This document shows, in pieces, positions 25,129 to 33,625 of a DNA stretch of 64,000 nt (its first letter is position 1; every line of letters begins with the position of its first letter). The translations under genes were made by a program, and so were the position numbers. The notes below the pieces were generated by a model, which worked only from the letters and a program-made list of their open reading frames with translations, ran no database searches and was not told where the DNA came from. Source of the stretch: Deltaproteobacteria bacterium (lineage in GTDB: Bacteria; Myxococcota_A; UBA9160; UBA4427); the NCBI GenBank assembly GCA_029261835.1, contig JAJDAO010000082.1, positions 62,001 through 126,000 on the forward strand, written 5' to 3'.

Positions 25129-27432
25129 ATGGACAACGGCATCGGCCGCAGAGACAGCGCCGGTTCGGCGACGGACACAACGCTTGCCGACCGGCCGGGG
25201 TGGCGAGTCTTGGTCCGCCCGCTGGGTGGGCCGCTGCTGGTCGCACCGCTGATCTTCGGCGCGCAGCTTCCCTTCTTCAATCTGTGGTTCAACTTCATGG
25301 ATGAAGGGCACATGGTCCAGTTCGCCGACATGGTCCTGCGTGGCGGCGAGTTCTACCGGGATGCGACCTTCTACCCGTTGCCGGGCGCCTTCTACTTCCT
25401 GGTCTTGATCTTCAAGATCTTCGGCCCTTCGATCGTCATTGCGCGCTGGGTCGTGATGATCGAGTTCGCGATCTTCGTGATGCTGGTTTTCGTCTTCATG
25501 CGGCGAATCGTGTCACTTCCGTACGCCGCCCTGAGCGTCGCCTGTATGCTCCTGTACAGAATCTGGTGTTTTCCGCACTGGCACATCTACAGCTACTCGA
25601 CCACGAGTCTGCTCGTTCTCTTCATTTGTGTCTTGTTGCTGATTCGCTTCTTCGAGAGCGCTGATCGCCGGGTGTTGGGTCTCGCGGGCTTCGTATTTGG
25701 TCTCGGAGTGCTGTGCAAGCAGGACTATGGTGCTGCGGCGCTGCTGGCGGTTCTTGGCGCGTTGGTGGTCTATTCCCGTTCGGCCCCACGAGCCGCCCGC
25801 CCGCCGCTGCCGCGGCTGCTCGTCTGGTTCTTCTTGCCGGCCTCTCTCGTGGGCGCGGTTGCGGGTCTCCACTACTGGCGCGTGGGGATCCTGGACGACC
25901 TGCTTCGATTCACCGTCTTCAACCACTTGGTGGGGATGTCGAGCTACAAGTACATGTCGTTCCCCGACCTCTTCCCCGTCCTGGGTCAGGACATCGCGCT
26001 GCGTACGCAGTCGGCACTGATGGCCTTCAGGCCTGGCATCCTCTTCATGACCGACTGGGTGAACGTGCGCTCTCATCCGCTCTTCACGGACACGGCGTTC
26101 TACGACGGCTTGATGAAGACTTACATCTTCGGTCCTCAGCTCCTGCTCGCTGCGGGTGCGGTTCGGCTTTGGCTCCGGCGCGCGGCGCTTGCGAATGAGA
26201 TCGCATCCGCCACGCGTCAGCGTTATCTGCAGGAGCTCGTTCTTCTCTTCCTCGGCACAGCGCTGATCTGCCTCGTATGGCTAAACAAGCCGCAGGACTA
26301 CGTGCATCTCGCCGTGCTCTACTGGCCGTTGATCTGTCTGGCGCTCATCTATCTCCACGACCTGTTCCGTGGTCGCCGCGTTCTCAGGCTAGTGGTCATC
26401 ACGGCGCTGATACTGCCGATATCGGCACTGGCGGGCTATTCGGGACGACTGCTGCGTCAGTTCTACGAGATGCACAGCGAGCTGTTGCCCGGTGAGCGGG
26501 CCGGCATCTACGTGCAGCCGAAGGAAGTCGAGATGCTGACCGGGGTGGTGAGCTACATGCGCGAGAACAGCGCCCCCGGTGAGCGGGTCGGCACGTTGCC
26601 CTACTTCCCCATCGTCAACTTCCTGGCTGAGCGAGATGGTCCCCACCGCTCGGCCTACGTCCTCTGGCCCTTTCCAGAGCTGCCCGACCGGGATCAGCGC
26701 ATCATCGACGCCATGGAAGCCACGGGGACCGATCTGGTGATCTACAACTTCACGCAGTTCTTCAGGTTCCCACCGGTTTGGGAGTACTCGCCGAGCCTGT
26801 TCCGGCACCTGGTGGAGAACTTCGAGATCGATCGCGTGTTCAGCCACGATCCCTGGGGCTACAAGCTCGTCGGCCTCAAGCGGGTCGATCCCGGGCTGCA
26901 GCGCCCGGGAATCGGAATCATCGGCCAGGCCGGGGAGCGCGTTTCGCTCAGTGTGGCGGGGGATGGTCCGCCGCGGCCGGTGGCGCCGGAGATCCGCAGC
27001 ACCTATCTACAGCGAATGCTATGGCCCTTCCGCCCCGTCCTGGCGCTGCGGCCCTCTACCGGGGGGCGGCGCAGCGTGATGTCGATTCCGCTGCGAGTAC
27101 CCGATGAGGGCGGGCGTATTCGCAGCGCGGTGGCGGTGCATCCGCAGTGGTGGTTCGAGCTCCCGCCCTCTTGGGTGCGCTTCAAGCTCGCGGTGAGGAG
27201 CGAGGGAGAGCGTGCGGAGATCTTCAGCCAGCAGCTCAGCCCCACGCTGGAGCTCGGCGACCGGCGTTGGTTCGATGTCGACGTGTCGCTGGATGCCTGG
27301 GCGGGGCGCGAGGTGACGCTCGAGTTCATCAACGAGACCGAGCGGACCCGTGGAGAGACCGTCTGGATGGGTGGGTGGGCGGAGCCGCGCCTGCTGCCAT
27401 CCGGTGGCGCTGTTGCGGAGCTGGGCGGGTGA
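25129..27432 (+). CDS. GT-C (GT39/ArnT-like) membrane glycosyltransferase with C-terminal beta domain
   Basis: A 767-residue polytopic protein with about 10-12 hydrophobic segments over residues 30-470. The first periplasmic loop has FNFMDEGHMVQFADMV, the acidic pair typical of GT-C enzymes using polyprenyl-phosphate sugars, and CKQDYG sits after the sixth segment. Soluble part one (about 500-600) has VNFLAERDG; a final beta-rich part (about 640-760) has DVSLDAWAGREVTLEF, like a jelly-roll module. It shares the MDEGH/KQxYG/FLAER plan with the proteins at 34774 and 37120. GTG at 25105 is an alternative start. It leads a plus-strand operon with a methyltransferase, two GT2 genes and DUF2304. 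Confidence 0.8.
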   Translation: MDNGIGRRDSAGSATDTTLADRPGWRVLVRPLGGPLLVAPLIFGAQLPFFNLWFNFMDEGHMVQFADMVLRGGEFYRDATFYPLPGAFYFLVLIFKIFGPSIVIARWVVMIEFAIFVMLVFVFMRRIVSLPYAALSVACMLLYRIWCFPHWHIYSYSTTSLLVLFICVLLLIRFFESADRRVLGLAGFVFGLGVLCKQDYGAAALLAVLGALVVYSRSAPRAARPPLPRLLVWFFLPASLVGAVAGLHYWRVGILDDLLRFTVFNHLVGMSSYKYMSFPDLFPVLGQDIALRTQSALMAFRPGILFMTDWVNVRSHPLFTDTAFYDGLMKTYIFGPQLLLAAGAVRLWLRRAALANEIASATRQRYLQELVLLFLGTALICLVWLNKPQDYVHLAVLYWPLICLALIYLHDLFRGRRVLRLVVITALILPISALAGYSGRLLRQFYEMHSELLPGERAGIYVQPKEVEMLTGVVSYMRENSAPGERVGTLPYFPIVNFLAERDGPHRSAYVLWPFPELPDRDQRIIDAMEATGTDLVIYNFTQFFRFPPVWEYSPSLFRHLVENFEIDRVFSHDPWGYKLVGLKRVDPGLQRPGIGIIGQAGERVSLSVAGDGPPRPVAPEIRSTYLQRMLWPFRPVLALRPSTGGRRSVMSIPLRVPDEGGRIRSAVAVHPQWWFELPPSWVRFKLAVRSEGERAEIFSQQLSPTLELGDRRWFDVDVSLDAWAGREVTLEFINETERTRGETVWMGGWAEPRLLPSGGAVAELGG

Positions 27433-27486
27433 TTCGCATGCGACGTGCCGAGTGGTGTGCTGCTCCGATCGCCAAGGTGGGTTGCC

Positions 27487-28380
27487 ATGGCCCCGGCTGA
27501 AGCGGGCCCGCCCCGCTGTCTCATCTGCGGCTCGCGAGACGCCGGGGAGCGCTACCGCATCACGCGCTTTCGTGTTGTGCAATGTCGCGGCTGCGATCAG
27601 ATCTTCCTCGATCCGCTCCCGAGTCCGGATGAGATTCGCGACCTATTCGAGGCGCTCTACAGCCGGGGCGAGGGATCCGTCCCCGAGCTCAAGGACTACT
27701 ACGGCTACTGCTACGATGACGAGCCGTCCAACCCGCTCGTCCAGCAGTATGAGCTCTGGCTCGAGACGATCGAGGCGATGCGCGCGCCCAGCCGGCTGCT
27801 CGACGTGGGCTGTGGTACTGGGCTCTTCCTCTCGGTGGCGCGACGTCGCGGTTGGCAGCCGTTCGGCGTCGACGAGAGCATCGAGGCCACTGATCATGCC
27901 CGCCAGCACTTCGGTCTCCGTCCCTGGGTGGGCGACTTCGAGATGTTCTCCGGAGACGGGCAGCAATTCGATCTCATCACGGGCTGGGATGTGATCGAGC
28001 ACTCGCGCGACCCGGTCGGTTTGCTGAAGAGCGCCCGCCGCTGTCTCGCGCCGGGGGGCATCGTGGCTCTCTCGACGCCCAACCAGCGGAGTATTCTGGA
28101 CCTGGTGGCGGGTTTTCTCTACCGCGCGAGCGCCGGCCGCCTGACCTTGCCGCTCGAGAAGTTCTACATCGAGCAGCACTTCCTCTACTTCACGCCCGAT
28201 AGTCTGCGGCGCTGTCTCGAGCGGGCGGGCCTCGAAGTGATTCGTCAGGAAAGCGAGCTGACGGACCTTCGCCGCCTGAGGTTGTCACCGGTGGTCAGAG
28301 CCGGGCTCGAGGGGCTCTTCCTGGCAGCGAGGCTGCTGCGGCGCGAGAATCGGCTCTTCGTCATCGCGCGTGCCAGGTAG
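27487..28380 (+). CDS. class I SAM methyltransferase with N-terminal zinc ribbon
   Basis: A 297-residue protein with an N-terminal CLICG...CRGCD ribbon (about 11-40), then motif I LLDVGCGTGLFLSVARRRG near 105, FGVDES, ITGWDVIEHSRDPVGLL near 165 and LSTPNQRS near 200. The architecture matches 23078-24040. Likely methylates a sugar or lipid-linked glycan intermediate; the acceptor is unknown. The ATG at 27487 follows AAGGTGG. It sits 54 nt after the GT-C gene. Confidence 0.85.
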   Translation: MAPAEAGPPRCLICGSRDAGERYRITRFRVVQCRGCDQIFLDPLPSPDEIRDLFEALYSRGEGSVPELKDYYGYCYDDEPSNPLVQQYELWLETIEAMRAPSRLLDVGCGTGLFLSVARRRGWQPFGVDESIEATDHARQHFGLRPWVGDFEMFSGDGQQFDLITGWDVIEHSRDPVGLLKSARRCLAPGGIVALSTPNQRSILDLVAGFLYRASAGRLTLPLEKFYIEQHFLYFTPDSLRRCLERAGLEVIRQESELTDLRRLRLSPVVRAGLEGLFLAARLLRRENRLFVIARAR

Positions 28381-28507
28381 ACGCCGCGACCGGGCCGATG
28401 CTGGAAGATGGCCTCAGCCGATTCGCTCCCGAGAGGATCGGGGCCAGCATCACGGCGCCCGGTTCATGCCGATGGTAAGATGCGAAGCCGAAGCATCGGA
28501 GAGAACA

Positions 28508-29230
28508 GTGGAGCGTTCGGTCCTGATCATTCCGGCCTACAACGAGGGCCGAACCATCGGTCGAGTTCTTCGCGACACTCTTTCGGCGGATCTCGGCTGC
28601 GAGATCGTGGTCATCGATGATGGCTCGATAGACCGCACGGCCGCGGTGGCGTCCGATCACGGTGCCACCGTACTGTCACATCCCTTCAATCTCGGCTATG
28701 GGGCGGCGCTCCAAACGGGATACAAGTATGCGCTGAAGAACCAAGCGGACCTCCTGCTGCAGATGGATGCGGACGGACAGCACGACCCGCACCAGCTCGC
28801 CAAGCTGATGGAACCGATTCGCGCAGGCGAGCTCGATCTCGTGATTGGATCGCGCTTTCTCGAGGAGTCGGGCTACAGGATGGAGATCCTCCGCAGTGTA
28901 GGCCGCTCTCTCTTCACGGCGTTGGCGCGTCTGGTCGGGCTGCGAGTCAGCGACCCGACGTCGGGATTCCAGGCGATGAATCGGCGGGTGCTGGAGGTGT
29001 ACAGCACAGACTTCTTCCCGACCGACTACCCGGACGTAGACGTCCTACTGGCAGCCTATCGCAACGGCCTCCGTGTTGGAGAGAGGGCCGTAGCGATGTC
29101 GAAAGCCGATCGCGTATCGACGATTCACGGTGGTTTGAAACCGATCTACTACGTCTACAAAATGCTCCTGTCCACCTGGTCTGCCTCGACGGCGCGAAGA
29201 CGGACGGACAGAGACGAGGAGCCCCAATAG
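28508..29230 (+). CDS. GT2 family glycosyltransferase (DPM1/dpsM-like)
   Basis: A 240-residue GT-A enzyme. VLIIPAYNEGRTIGRV opens it, IVVIDDGSIDRTA binds nucleotide, LLLQMDADGQHDPHQLAKL carries the DxD-type metal site, and VIGSRFLE plus DPTSGFQAMNR follow. Such enzymes load a sugar onto polyprenyl phosphate at the cytoplasmic face. GTG at 28508 has GGAGAG 5 nt upstream; the ATG at 28466 is a weaker alternative. The stop overlaps the DUF2304 GTG by 1 nt, a well-known GT2-DUF2304 pairing. Confidence 0.87.
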   Translation: MERSVLIIPAYNEGRTIGRVLRDTLSADLGCEIVVIDDGSIDRTAAVASDHGATVLSHPFNLGYGAALQTGYKYALKNQADLLLQMDADGQHDPHQLAKLMEPIRAGELDLVIGSRFLEESGYRMEILRSVGRSLFTALARLVGLRVSDPTSGFQAMNRRVLEVYSTDFFPTDYPDVDVLLAAYRNGLRVGERAVAMSKADRVSTIHGGLKPIYYVYKMLLSTWSASTARRRTDRDEEPQ

Positions 29231-29643
29231 TGAAGCCCAAGATGAGCGTTGAAGAACTGAAAGAGATCTTCCTCTCCGCACAGGATTCGGATTCCACGCG
29301 GATCATGGGTGTCGTCATCAGCTTTGCCTTGGTGTCGGTAGTCCTCTGGCTGGTGCGGCGGCGGTCACTGCAGGAGGAATACACGCCCATCTGGATGGGG
29401 GTGGCGGTGATGCTGGTGATCGTCAGTCTTCACGCCGAGCTGCTTCACAGCATTACGCGTGCCATCGGGGCGTGGACGACCAGCTCCACCGTGTTCTTCC
29501 TCGGCGAGTTCTTCCTGGTGGCAATCTGTCTCAATTACGCCGTGCGCCTCTCCCGTGCCAGCATGCATCTCAAGAATCTCGCCCAGGAGATGACTCTGCT
29601 GCGCGCCCAGGTCGAGAAGTTGGAGATGAAGCTGGGCTCTTGA
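29230..29643 (+). CDS. DUF2304 small membrane protein
   Basis: A 137-residue protein with a helical N-terminus, three hydrophobic segments (about 25-43, 52-68 and 84-102) and a C-terminal coiled coil (NLAQEMTLLRAQVEKLEMKL). DUF2304 proteins are typically encoded right after DPM1-like GT2 enzymes, as here, and are thought to help them at the membrane; the molecular role is unproven. The GTG start is embedded in the previous stop (TAGTG). Confidence 0.85.
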   Translation: MKPKMSVEELKEIFLSAQDSDSTRIMGVVISFALVSVVLWLVRRRSLQEEYTPIWMGVAVMLVIVSLHAELLHSITRAIGAWTTSSTVFFLGEFFLVAICLNYAVRLSRASMHLKNLAQEMTLLRAQVEKLEMKLGS

Positions 29644-29776
29644 ATCTCCCCTGGTGTTGCACCGTCTCAGAGTGCGCCTCGAGCTGCGTGGCGTGCCAGA
29701 GCGCATCGGGAGCACGCAGCCGATACGCAGGTTGGCGCCGCTCGAAGGAGCGCTGTTCCCGAATCTCGGGACCTGA

Positions 29777-29823
29777 TATGCTGCTTCGGCTGGCGCTGGT
29801 GTCCTGGGACAGGACACCAGCGC
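29777..29823 (+). promoter_or_regulatory. -10-like hexamer and perfect 14-bp hairpin before GT2 gene
   Basis: TATGCT (29777-29782) resembles a -10 box. Starting 11 nt later, a perfect 14-bp stem (29793-29806 with 29810-29823) closes on a 3-nt loop (GGA). No T run follows. If transcription starts near 29789, the hairpin would cap the 5' end of the mRNA; otherwise it may be an intercistronic terminator or processing site. It lies 32 nt upstream of the chosen GTG. Confidence 0.5.
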
Positions 29824-29855
29824 AATTCCGTCGATACGGTGAAGTCTTGCAAACA

Positions 29856-30614
29856 GTGGCCGCGACGCCCCCCACGACCAAGCGAGTTCTCGTCGTCCTC
29901 CCGACCTACAACGAGGCCGACAATGTCATTCTATTGAGTGGCGAGGTCTTGGCGCAGGATCCGGCGATCCATGTGCTCGTCGTGGATGACAACAGTCCGG
30001 ACGGGACCGCCGAACTCGTTGCCGCGACCGCGGGCGACGAGTCACGCCTGCACTTGCTGCGGCGTCCCGGCAAGCTCGGCCTCGGGACCGCCTACCTGGC
30101 GGGCTTTCGCTATGGCCTCGAGAACGGCTTCGACCGCATCTTCACTATGGACTGCGACTTCAGCCACAATCCAAAATATCTCGGGCGCATGCTCCAAGCG
30201 CTCGACTCGCACGATATGGTGATCGGATCTCGCTACGTGCCGGGAGGCGGGATCGAAAATTGGCCCTGGCATCGTCGGCTGCTCTCCGCGTTCGCCAACT
30301 TCTATGCACGTACTCTGCTCAGGTTGAAGGTTCGGGACTGCACCGCGGGTTACCGTGGCTATCGTCGTGAGGTGTTGGAGAGCGTGGAGCCGTTTCAGAT
30401 CCGCTCTTCGGGCTACTCCTTTCTCGAGGAGATGGCCTGGCGCGTGACCCGGTGCGGTTTCAGCATCGGGGAGATCCCGATCATCTTCGAACAGCGCAAG
30501 GCCGGCGCCTCGAAGATCGAGTCTTCGGAGATCTACCTCGCCGCCTGGTACGTGCTCGCGACGGCGCTGCATCCGCCCCCCCTGCCGCATCGTAAGCGCG
30601 ACACACTCGACTAG
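29856..30614 (+). CDS. polyprenol-phosphate mannose synthase-like GT2 enzyme
   Basis: A 252-residue GT2 enzyme of the DPM1 type: RVLVVLPTYNEADNV, VLVVDDNSPDGTAELV, FTMDCDFSHNPKYL (metal-binding DxD), VIGSRYVPGGGIENWP, and RDCTAGYRGYRREVLE followed by GYSFLEEM. These residues match dolichol/polyprenol monophosphomannose synthases closely. The product would be polyprenyl-phosphate mannose or a similar sugar, the donor for GT-C enzymes in the same island. The frame is open upstream to 29472, but a strong hairpin at 29793-29823 and family length favour the GTG at 29856. Confidence 0.88.
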   Translation: MAATPPTTKRVLVVLPTYNEADNVILLSGEVLAQDPAIHVLVVDDNSPDGTAELVAATAGDESRLHLLRRPGKLGLGTAYLAGFRYGLENGFDRIFTMDCDFSHNPKYLGRMLQALDSHDMVIGSRYVPGGGIENWPWHRRLLSAFANFYARTLLRLKVRDCTAGYRGYRREVLESVEPFQIRSSGYSFLEEMAWRVTRCGFSIGEIPIIFEQRKAGASKIESSEIYLAAWYVLATALHPPPLPHRKRDTLD

Positions 30615-30641
30615 AAGCGATCGGGCGTACTCAGAAGAGGC

Positions 30642-32159
30642 TCATCGACCCTCGACCGGGTGCTGTACCAACACCTTGATACACCGATGCGAGCGAGCGA
30701 CGCTGAAGGCTCGTTCGATCTGATGTACCGGGAAGCGATGCGTGATCAGCGTACGGCTGACGCGCTTCAGCTCGGGGTCTCGGCCCAGTGCCGCGAGTGC
30801 GGCGTGGAAGTCGCCACAGCGTGAGCTGGAGACCCGAAGGCCGCGCTCGATGACGGCGTGTGGCAGCGGGGCCGCTGCCTCGCTCGAGCGCGCACTCGCG
30901 AGTAGCAGGATCTCACCTCGCGGCCGCACGAGCGAGACCGGCCGAGCCTCGCTGGGGCGCAGGACTTCGTCGATCCCAGCGCTCTCGTCCAGCACGGCGA
31001 TATCGGCTCGCGGGAGTCCGTCGGCCGCGGATTCGACGACCGAAAGCGCTCGGGCGGCATCGCTCTCGACCAGGACATCGGCGTTTGGTCCGAGCCACTG
31101 TGGTGGCAGCGCGCTCGCGAGCCAGACGACGCGCGGTCGCCCATCGGCGCGGAAACGACCGAGTCGCCGGAGACGTTCGAGTCCCTCGCTCTCTGCGGTC
31201 GGAAACCGCGCGAGCGAGATCTCGTCCACGACGAGCTCGGTGACATGGCGCAGCCCGCCGCTTGGTTGCCCATGGGTTGACTTGACGTGCACTTCGCGAG
31301 CTGCCAGACGCAGCGCGAGCTCGAGACCGGCTGGGCTGGCGGTCGTGTCCACCACGACATCGGCCAGCCCGCTGTCGAGCGATTCACCGTCGCCCGTGAC
31401 CACGACACCCTCGTCCGCACCGAGCTCCAGAGAACGCGCCAGCAGATCCTGACCGCGCGACAGAGCGAGGATGGTGAAATCGAGCTTCTTCGCGCGGCGC
31501 TCGGCCGCCAGTGCGGCGACGACCAGGAGTCCGAGCCGCCGAGTTCCAAGCACGGCCAGGCGGTCGCCGGCTCGCGGTGCGATCCGCTCGACGGCATTTC
31601 GTGCTGCCGCGAAGGGCTCGATCAGGGCGGCGGCCTCGTCGGATAGCTCGGGCGGGATCGCGATGGCTGCCCGCTTCGGCACGAGGACCCAGGCTCCGAA
31701 GCCACCCGGAAGATCGTGGATTCCCAGAACGATCCGTTCGGGACAGTGACGCGATAGGCCGCTGGAGCAGAAGGGACACGCGTCCGTCACTGCGCGTGCT
31801 GCGTGGGAGGCATTGATCTCGACCACGTAGCGCCGGCCCGCCCGATCGCGGGCGACGAGTTCGTGGCCCGTCACCTGCGGCAGCGGAAACGGCAGAAAGT
31901 GCCTGTCGAGATCGGTGGAGCAGATGCCGCAGCAAAGTGTTCTCAGCAGCCGGTAGCCGGGGCCCAGCTCGAGATGCCGCTCGCCATTTCGCAGTACGCG
32001 CCAGCCCGACTCGCACGAGCCCGCAAACTCATAGGCGGCCGAACGGAGCGACCCGTCGCCGTGGTACTCCGGCGCCTCGAAAACCACGTGCGCGGGCTCG
32101 TGTCGTGTCACTATCGTGGCCAACCTGCCAGAAGACTCCTCGGCTGCGGCTCCGAGCAC
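30642..32159 (-). CDS. zinc-type medium-chain dehydrogenase/reductase, atypical
   Basis: A 505-residue MDR-family protein, longer than the usual 340-380. The catalytic zinc region is recognisable: CCGICSTD (76-83) and GHE (98-100). The structural zinc loop has only three of the usual four cysteines (CPFC and a later C). A Rossmann part begins near RLAVLGTRRLGLLVVAAL. About 100 extra residues (about 330-430) have no match I recognise, and the C-terminus resumes the MDR pattern (HRFPVHQIERAFSVA). It ends the minus-strand operon after MBOAT and SGNH genes, so sugar or polyol oxidation is a guess. A TTG 36 nt downstream of the GTG is another possible start. Confidence 0.72.
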   Translation of the reverse strand: MLGAAAEESSGRLATIVTRHEPAHVVFEAPEYHGDGSLRSAAYEFAGSCESGWRVLRNGERHLELGPGYRLLRTLCCGICSTDLDRHFLPFPLPQVTGHELVARDRAGRRYVVEINASHAARAVTDACPFCSSGLSRHCPERIVLGIHDLPGGFGAWVLVPKRAAIAIPPELSDEAAALIEPFAAARNAVERIAPRAGDRLAVLGTRRLGLLVVAALAAERRAKKLDFTILALSRGQDLLARSLELGADEGVVVTGDGESLDSGLADVVVDTTASPAGLELALRLAAREVHVKSTHGQPSGGLRHVTELVVDEISLARFPTAESEGLERLRRLGRFRADGRPRVVWLASALPPQWLGPNADVLVESDAARALSVVESAADGLPRADIAVLDESAGIDEVLRPSEARPVSLVRPRGEILLLASARSSEAAAPLPHAVIERGLRVSSSRCGDFHAALAALGRDPELKRVSRTLITHRFPVHQIERAFSVARSHRCIKVLVQHPVEGR

Positions 32160-32206
32160 CTGCGCTGGGACGACACTGCCATCGGCTCTCGAAGGCGGTG
32201 CAGCAG

Positions 32207-33613
32207 TCAGAACTGAAAGTAGATGAAATCGCTACCGACACCCGCCACCAGGAAGGCGATTCCCAGCACCGCTCCGAGCGCCGCGCCCTCGACCGCTGCC
32301 CCCCACCAAACGCGCCCGAGCTTGTTCTGGAGCTCGGGAAGTCGGCGCCGCGCGCCGCGCTCGGCGAAGTGGAGCAGCGCGCAGAGCACCACGATGCCGG
32401 TCTGCAGCAGGGGCCATCCGAAGGGGTCGCGGAAGGCGAAGAGCGTGTCGAGGTAGCGCAGGGCGTGATCGAAGCTCTCGGCTCGGAAGAACGTCCAGAT
32501 CAGACATACCAGGTTGAAGAGAATCAGGATGCGCGGGAGGTCGCGCAGACCGACGCGTGCGTCGAGATCGACGGGCCGCCGGCCGATCAGGCGATGCGCG
32601 GTGAGGAGTAGACCATGGAGTCCGCCCCAGATGACGAAGTTCCAGCTCGCACCATGCCAGAGGCCTCCGAGCAGCATCGTGAGCATCAGGTTCACGTACG
32701 TTCGGTTGCTGCCTCTCCGGTTTCCCCCGAGTGGAATGTAGAGGTAGTCGGCGAGCCAGCGAGAGAGCGTGATGTGCCAGCGACGCCAGAACTCGGAGGG
32801 ATCGCGAGCCAGATAGGGCTCCATGAAGTTCAGCGGTAGCTCGAAACCGAGCAGCAGCGCCAGCCCCCGGGCCATGTCGGTGTAGCCGGAGAAGTCGTAG
32901 TAGATCTGGAAGGCGAAGCTATAGAGTGCGACCAGATTGAAGGGCGCACTCCCGAGGCCGCCGTGTGAGAAGACGTCGTCGACGAACGGAGCCAGCAGAA
33001 AGTCAGCCATGATGACTTTCTTCGCCAGACCCAGTCCGAGTAGCCAGAGACCGCGGCGCGTGCGCAGCCAGCTCGGCTCTCCTCCTCGCGCGAGCTGCGG
33101 CAGGAACTGGTAGCCGCGCAGAATCGGTCCAGCGATCAGCTGTGGGAAGAATGCGACAAACAGCGCGTAGCGCCGAAGGTTTCTGATCGGCTCGATGTCA
33201 CCTCGGTAGGTGTCGATTGTGAGCGATAGGATCTGAAAGCTGTAGAAAGAGATGCCGAGCGGCAGGAAGATCTCTGGCGCTTCGAACCCTGTGTCGAGTG
33301 CCGAGGTGATCACGGGGGCCAGCGTTTCCACCGCCATCAGTGCGTACTTGAAGAATGCGAGCAATCCGAGTGTGAATATGCAGGCGGCGACGAGGAAGAG
33401 GCGCGGCCGGCGGCTCCGGATCATGCCTTGGAGGAGAGCGTAATTGACCGCAATGTCGGCGAGCAGCAGGAAGAGGTACGAGGGAATCCAAAGTGCGTAG
33501 AAGACCAGGCTTGCAGCCAGCAGGGCGGAGTTGCGCCGCTTGCGTGGCAGGGCATGATAGAGCCCCAGGACCACCAAGAAGAAGACGCCGAATTGGACCG
33601 TGTTGAAGAGCAT
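32207..33613 (-). CDS. MBOAT family O-acyltransferase (AlgI-like)
   Basis: A 468-residue polytopic membrane protein with the MBOAT signature of AlgI/DltB-type enzymes: NTVQFGVFFLVVLGLYHAL at the N-terminus, PLGISFYSFQILSLTIDTYRG near 115, YFDFSGYTDMARG-like (here YYDFSGYTDMARG) near 240, FWRRWHITLSRWLADYLYIPLGGNR near 275 and LGGLWHGASWNFVIWGGLHG near 315, which holds the catalytic-type histidine. It moves acyl groups across the inner membrane for transfer to an exported glycan. It is 12 nt downstream of an SGNH-domain membrane protein, the standard partner arrangement. Confidence 0.93.
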   Translation of the reverse strand: MLFNTVQFGVFFLVVLGLYHALPRKRRNSALLAASLVFYALWIPSYLFLLLADIAVNYALLQGMIRSRRPRLFLVAACIFTLGLLAFFKYALMAVETLAPVITSALDTGFEAPEIFLPLGISFYSFQILSLTIDTYRGDIEPIRNLRRYALFVAFFPQLIAGPILRGYQFLPQLARGGEPSWLRTRRGLWLLGLGLAKKVIMADFLLAPFVDDVFSHGGLGSAPFNLVALYSFAFQIYYDFSGYTDMARGLALLLGFELPLNFMEPYLARDPSEFWRRWHITLSRWLADYLYIPLGGNRRGSNRTYVNLMLTMLLGGLWHGASWNFVIWGGLHGLLLTAHRLIGRRPVDLDARVGLRDLPRILILFNLVCLIWTFFRAESFDHALRYLDTLFAFRDPFGWPLLQTGIVVLCALLHFAERGARRRLPELQNKLGRVWWGAAVEGAALGAVLGIAFLVAGVGSDFIYFQF

Positions 33614-33625
33614 GGGACCTAGAAC

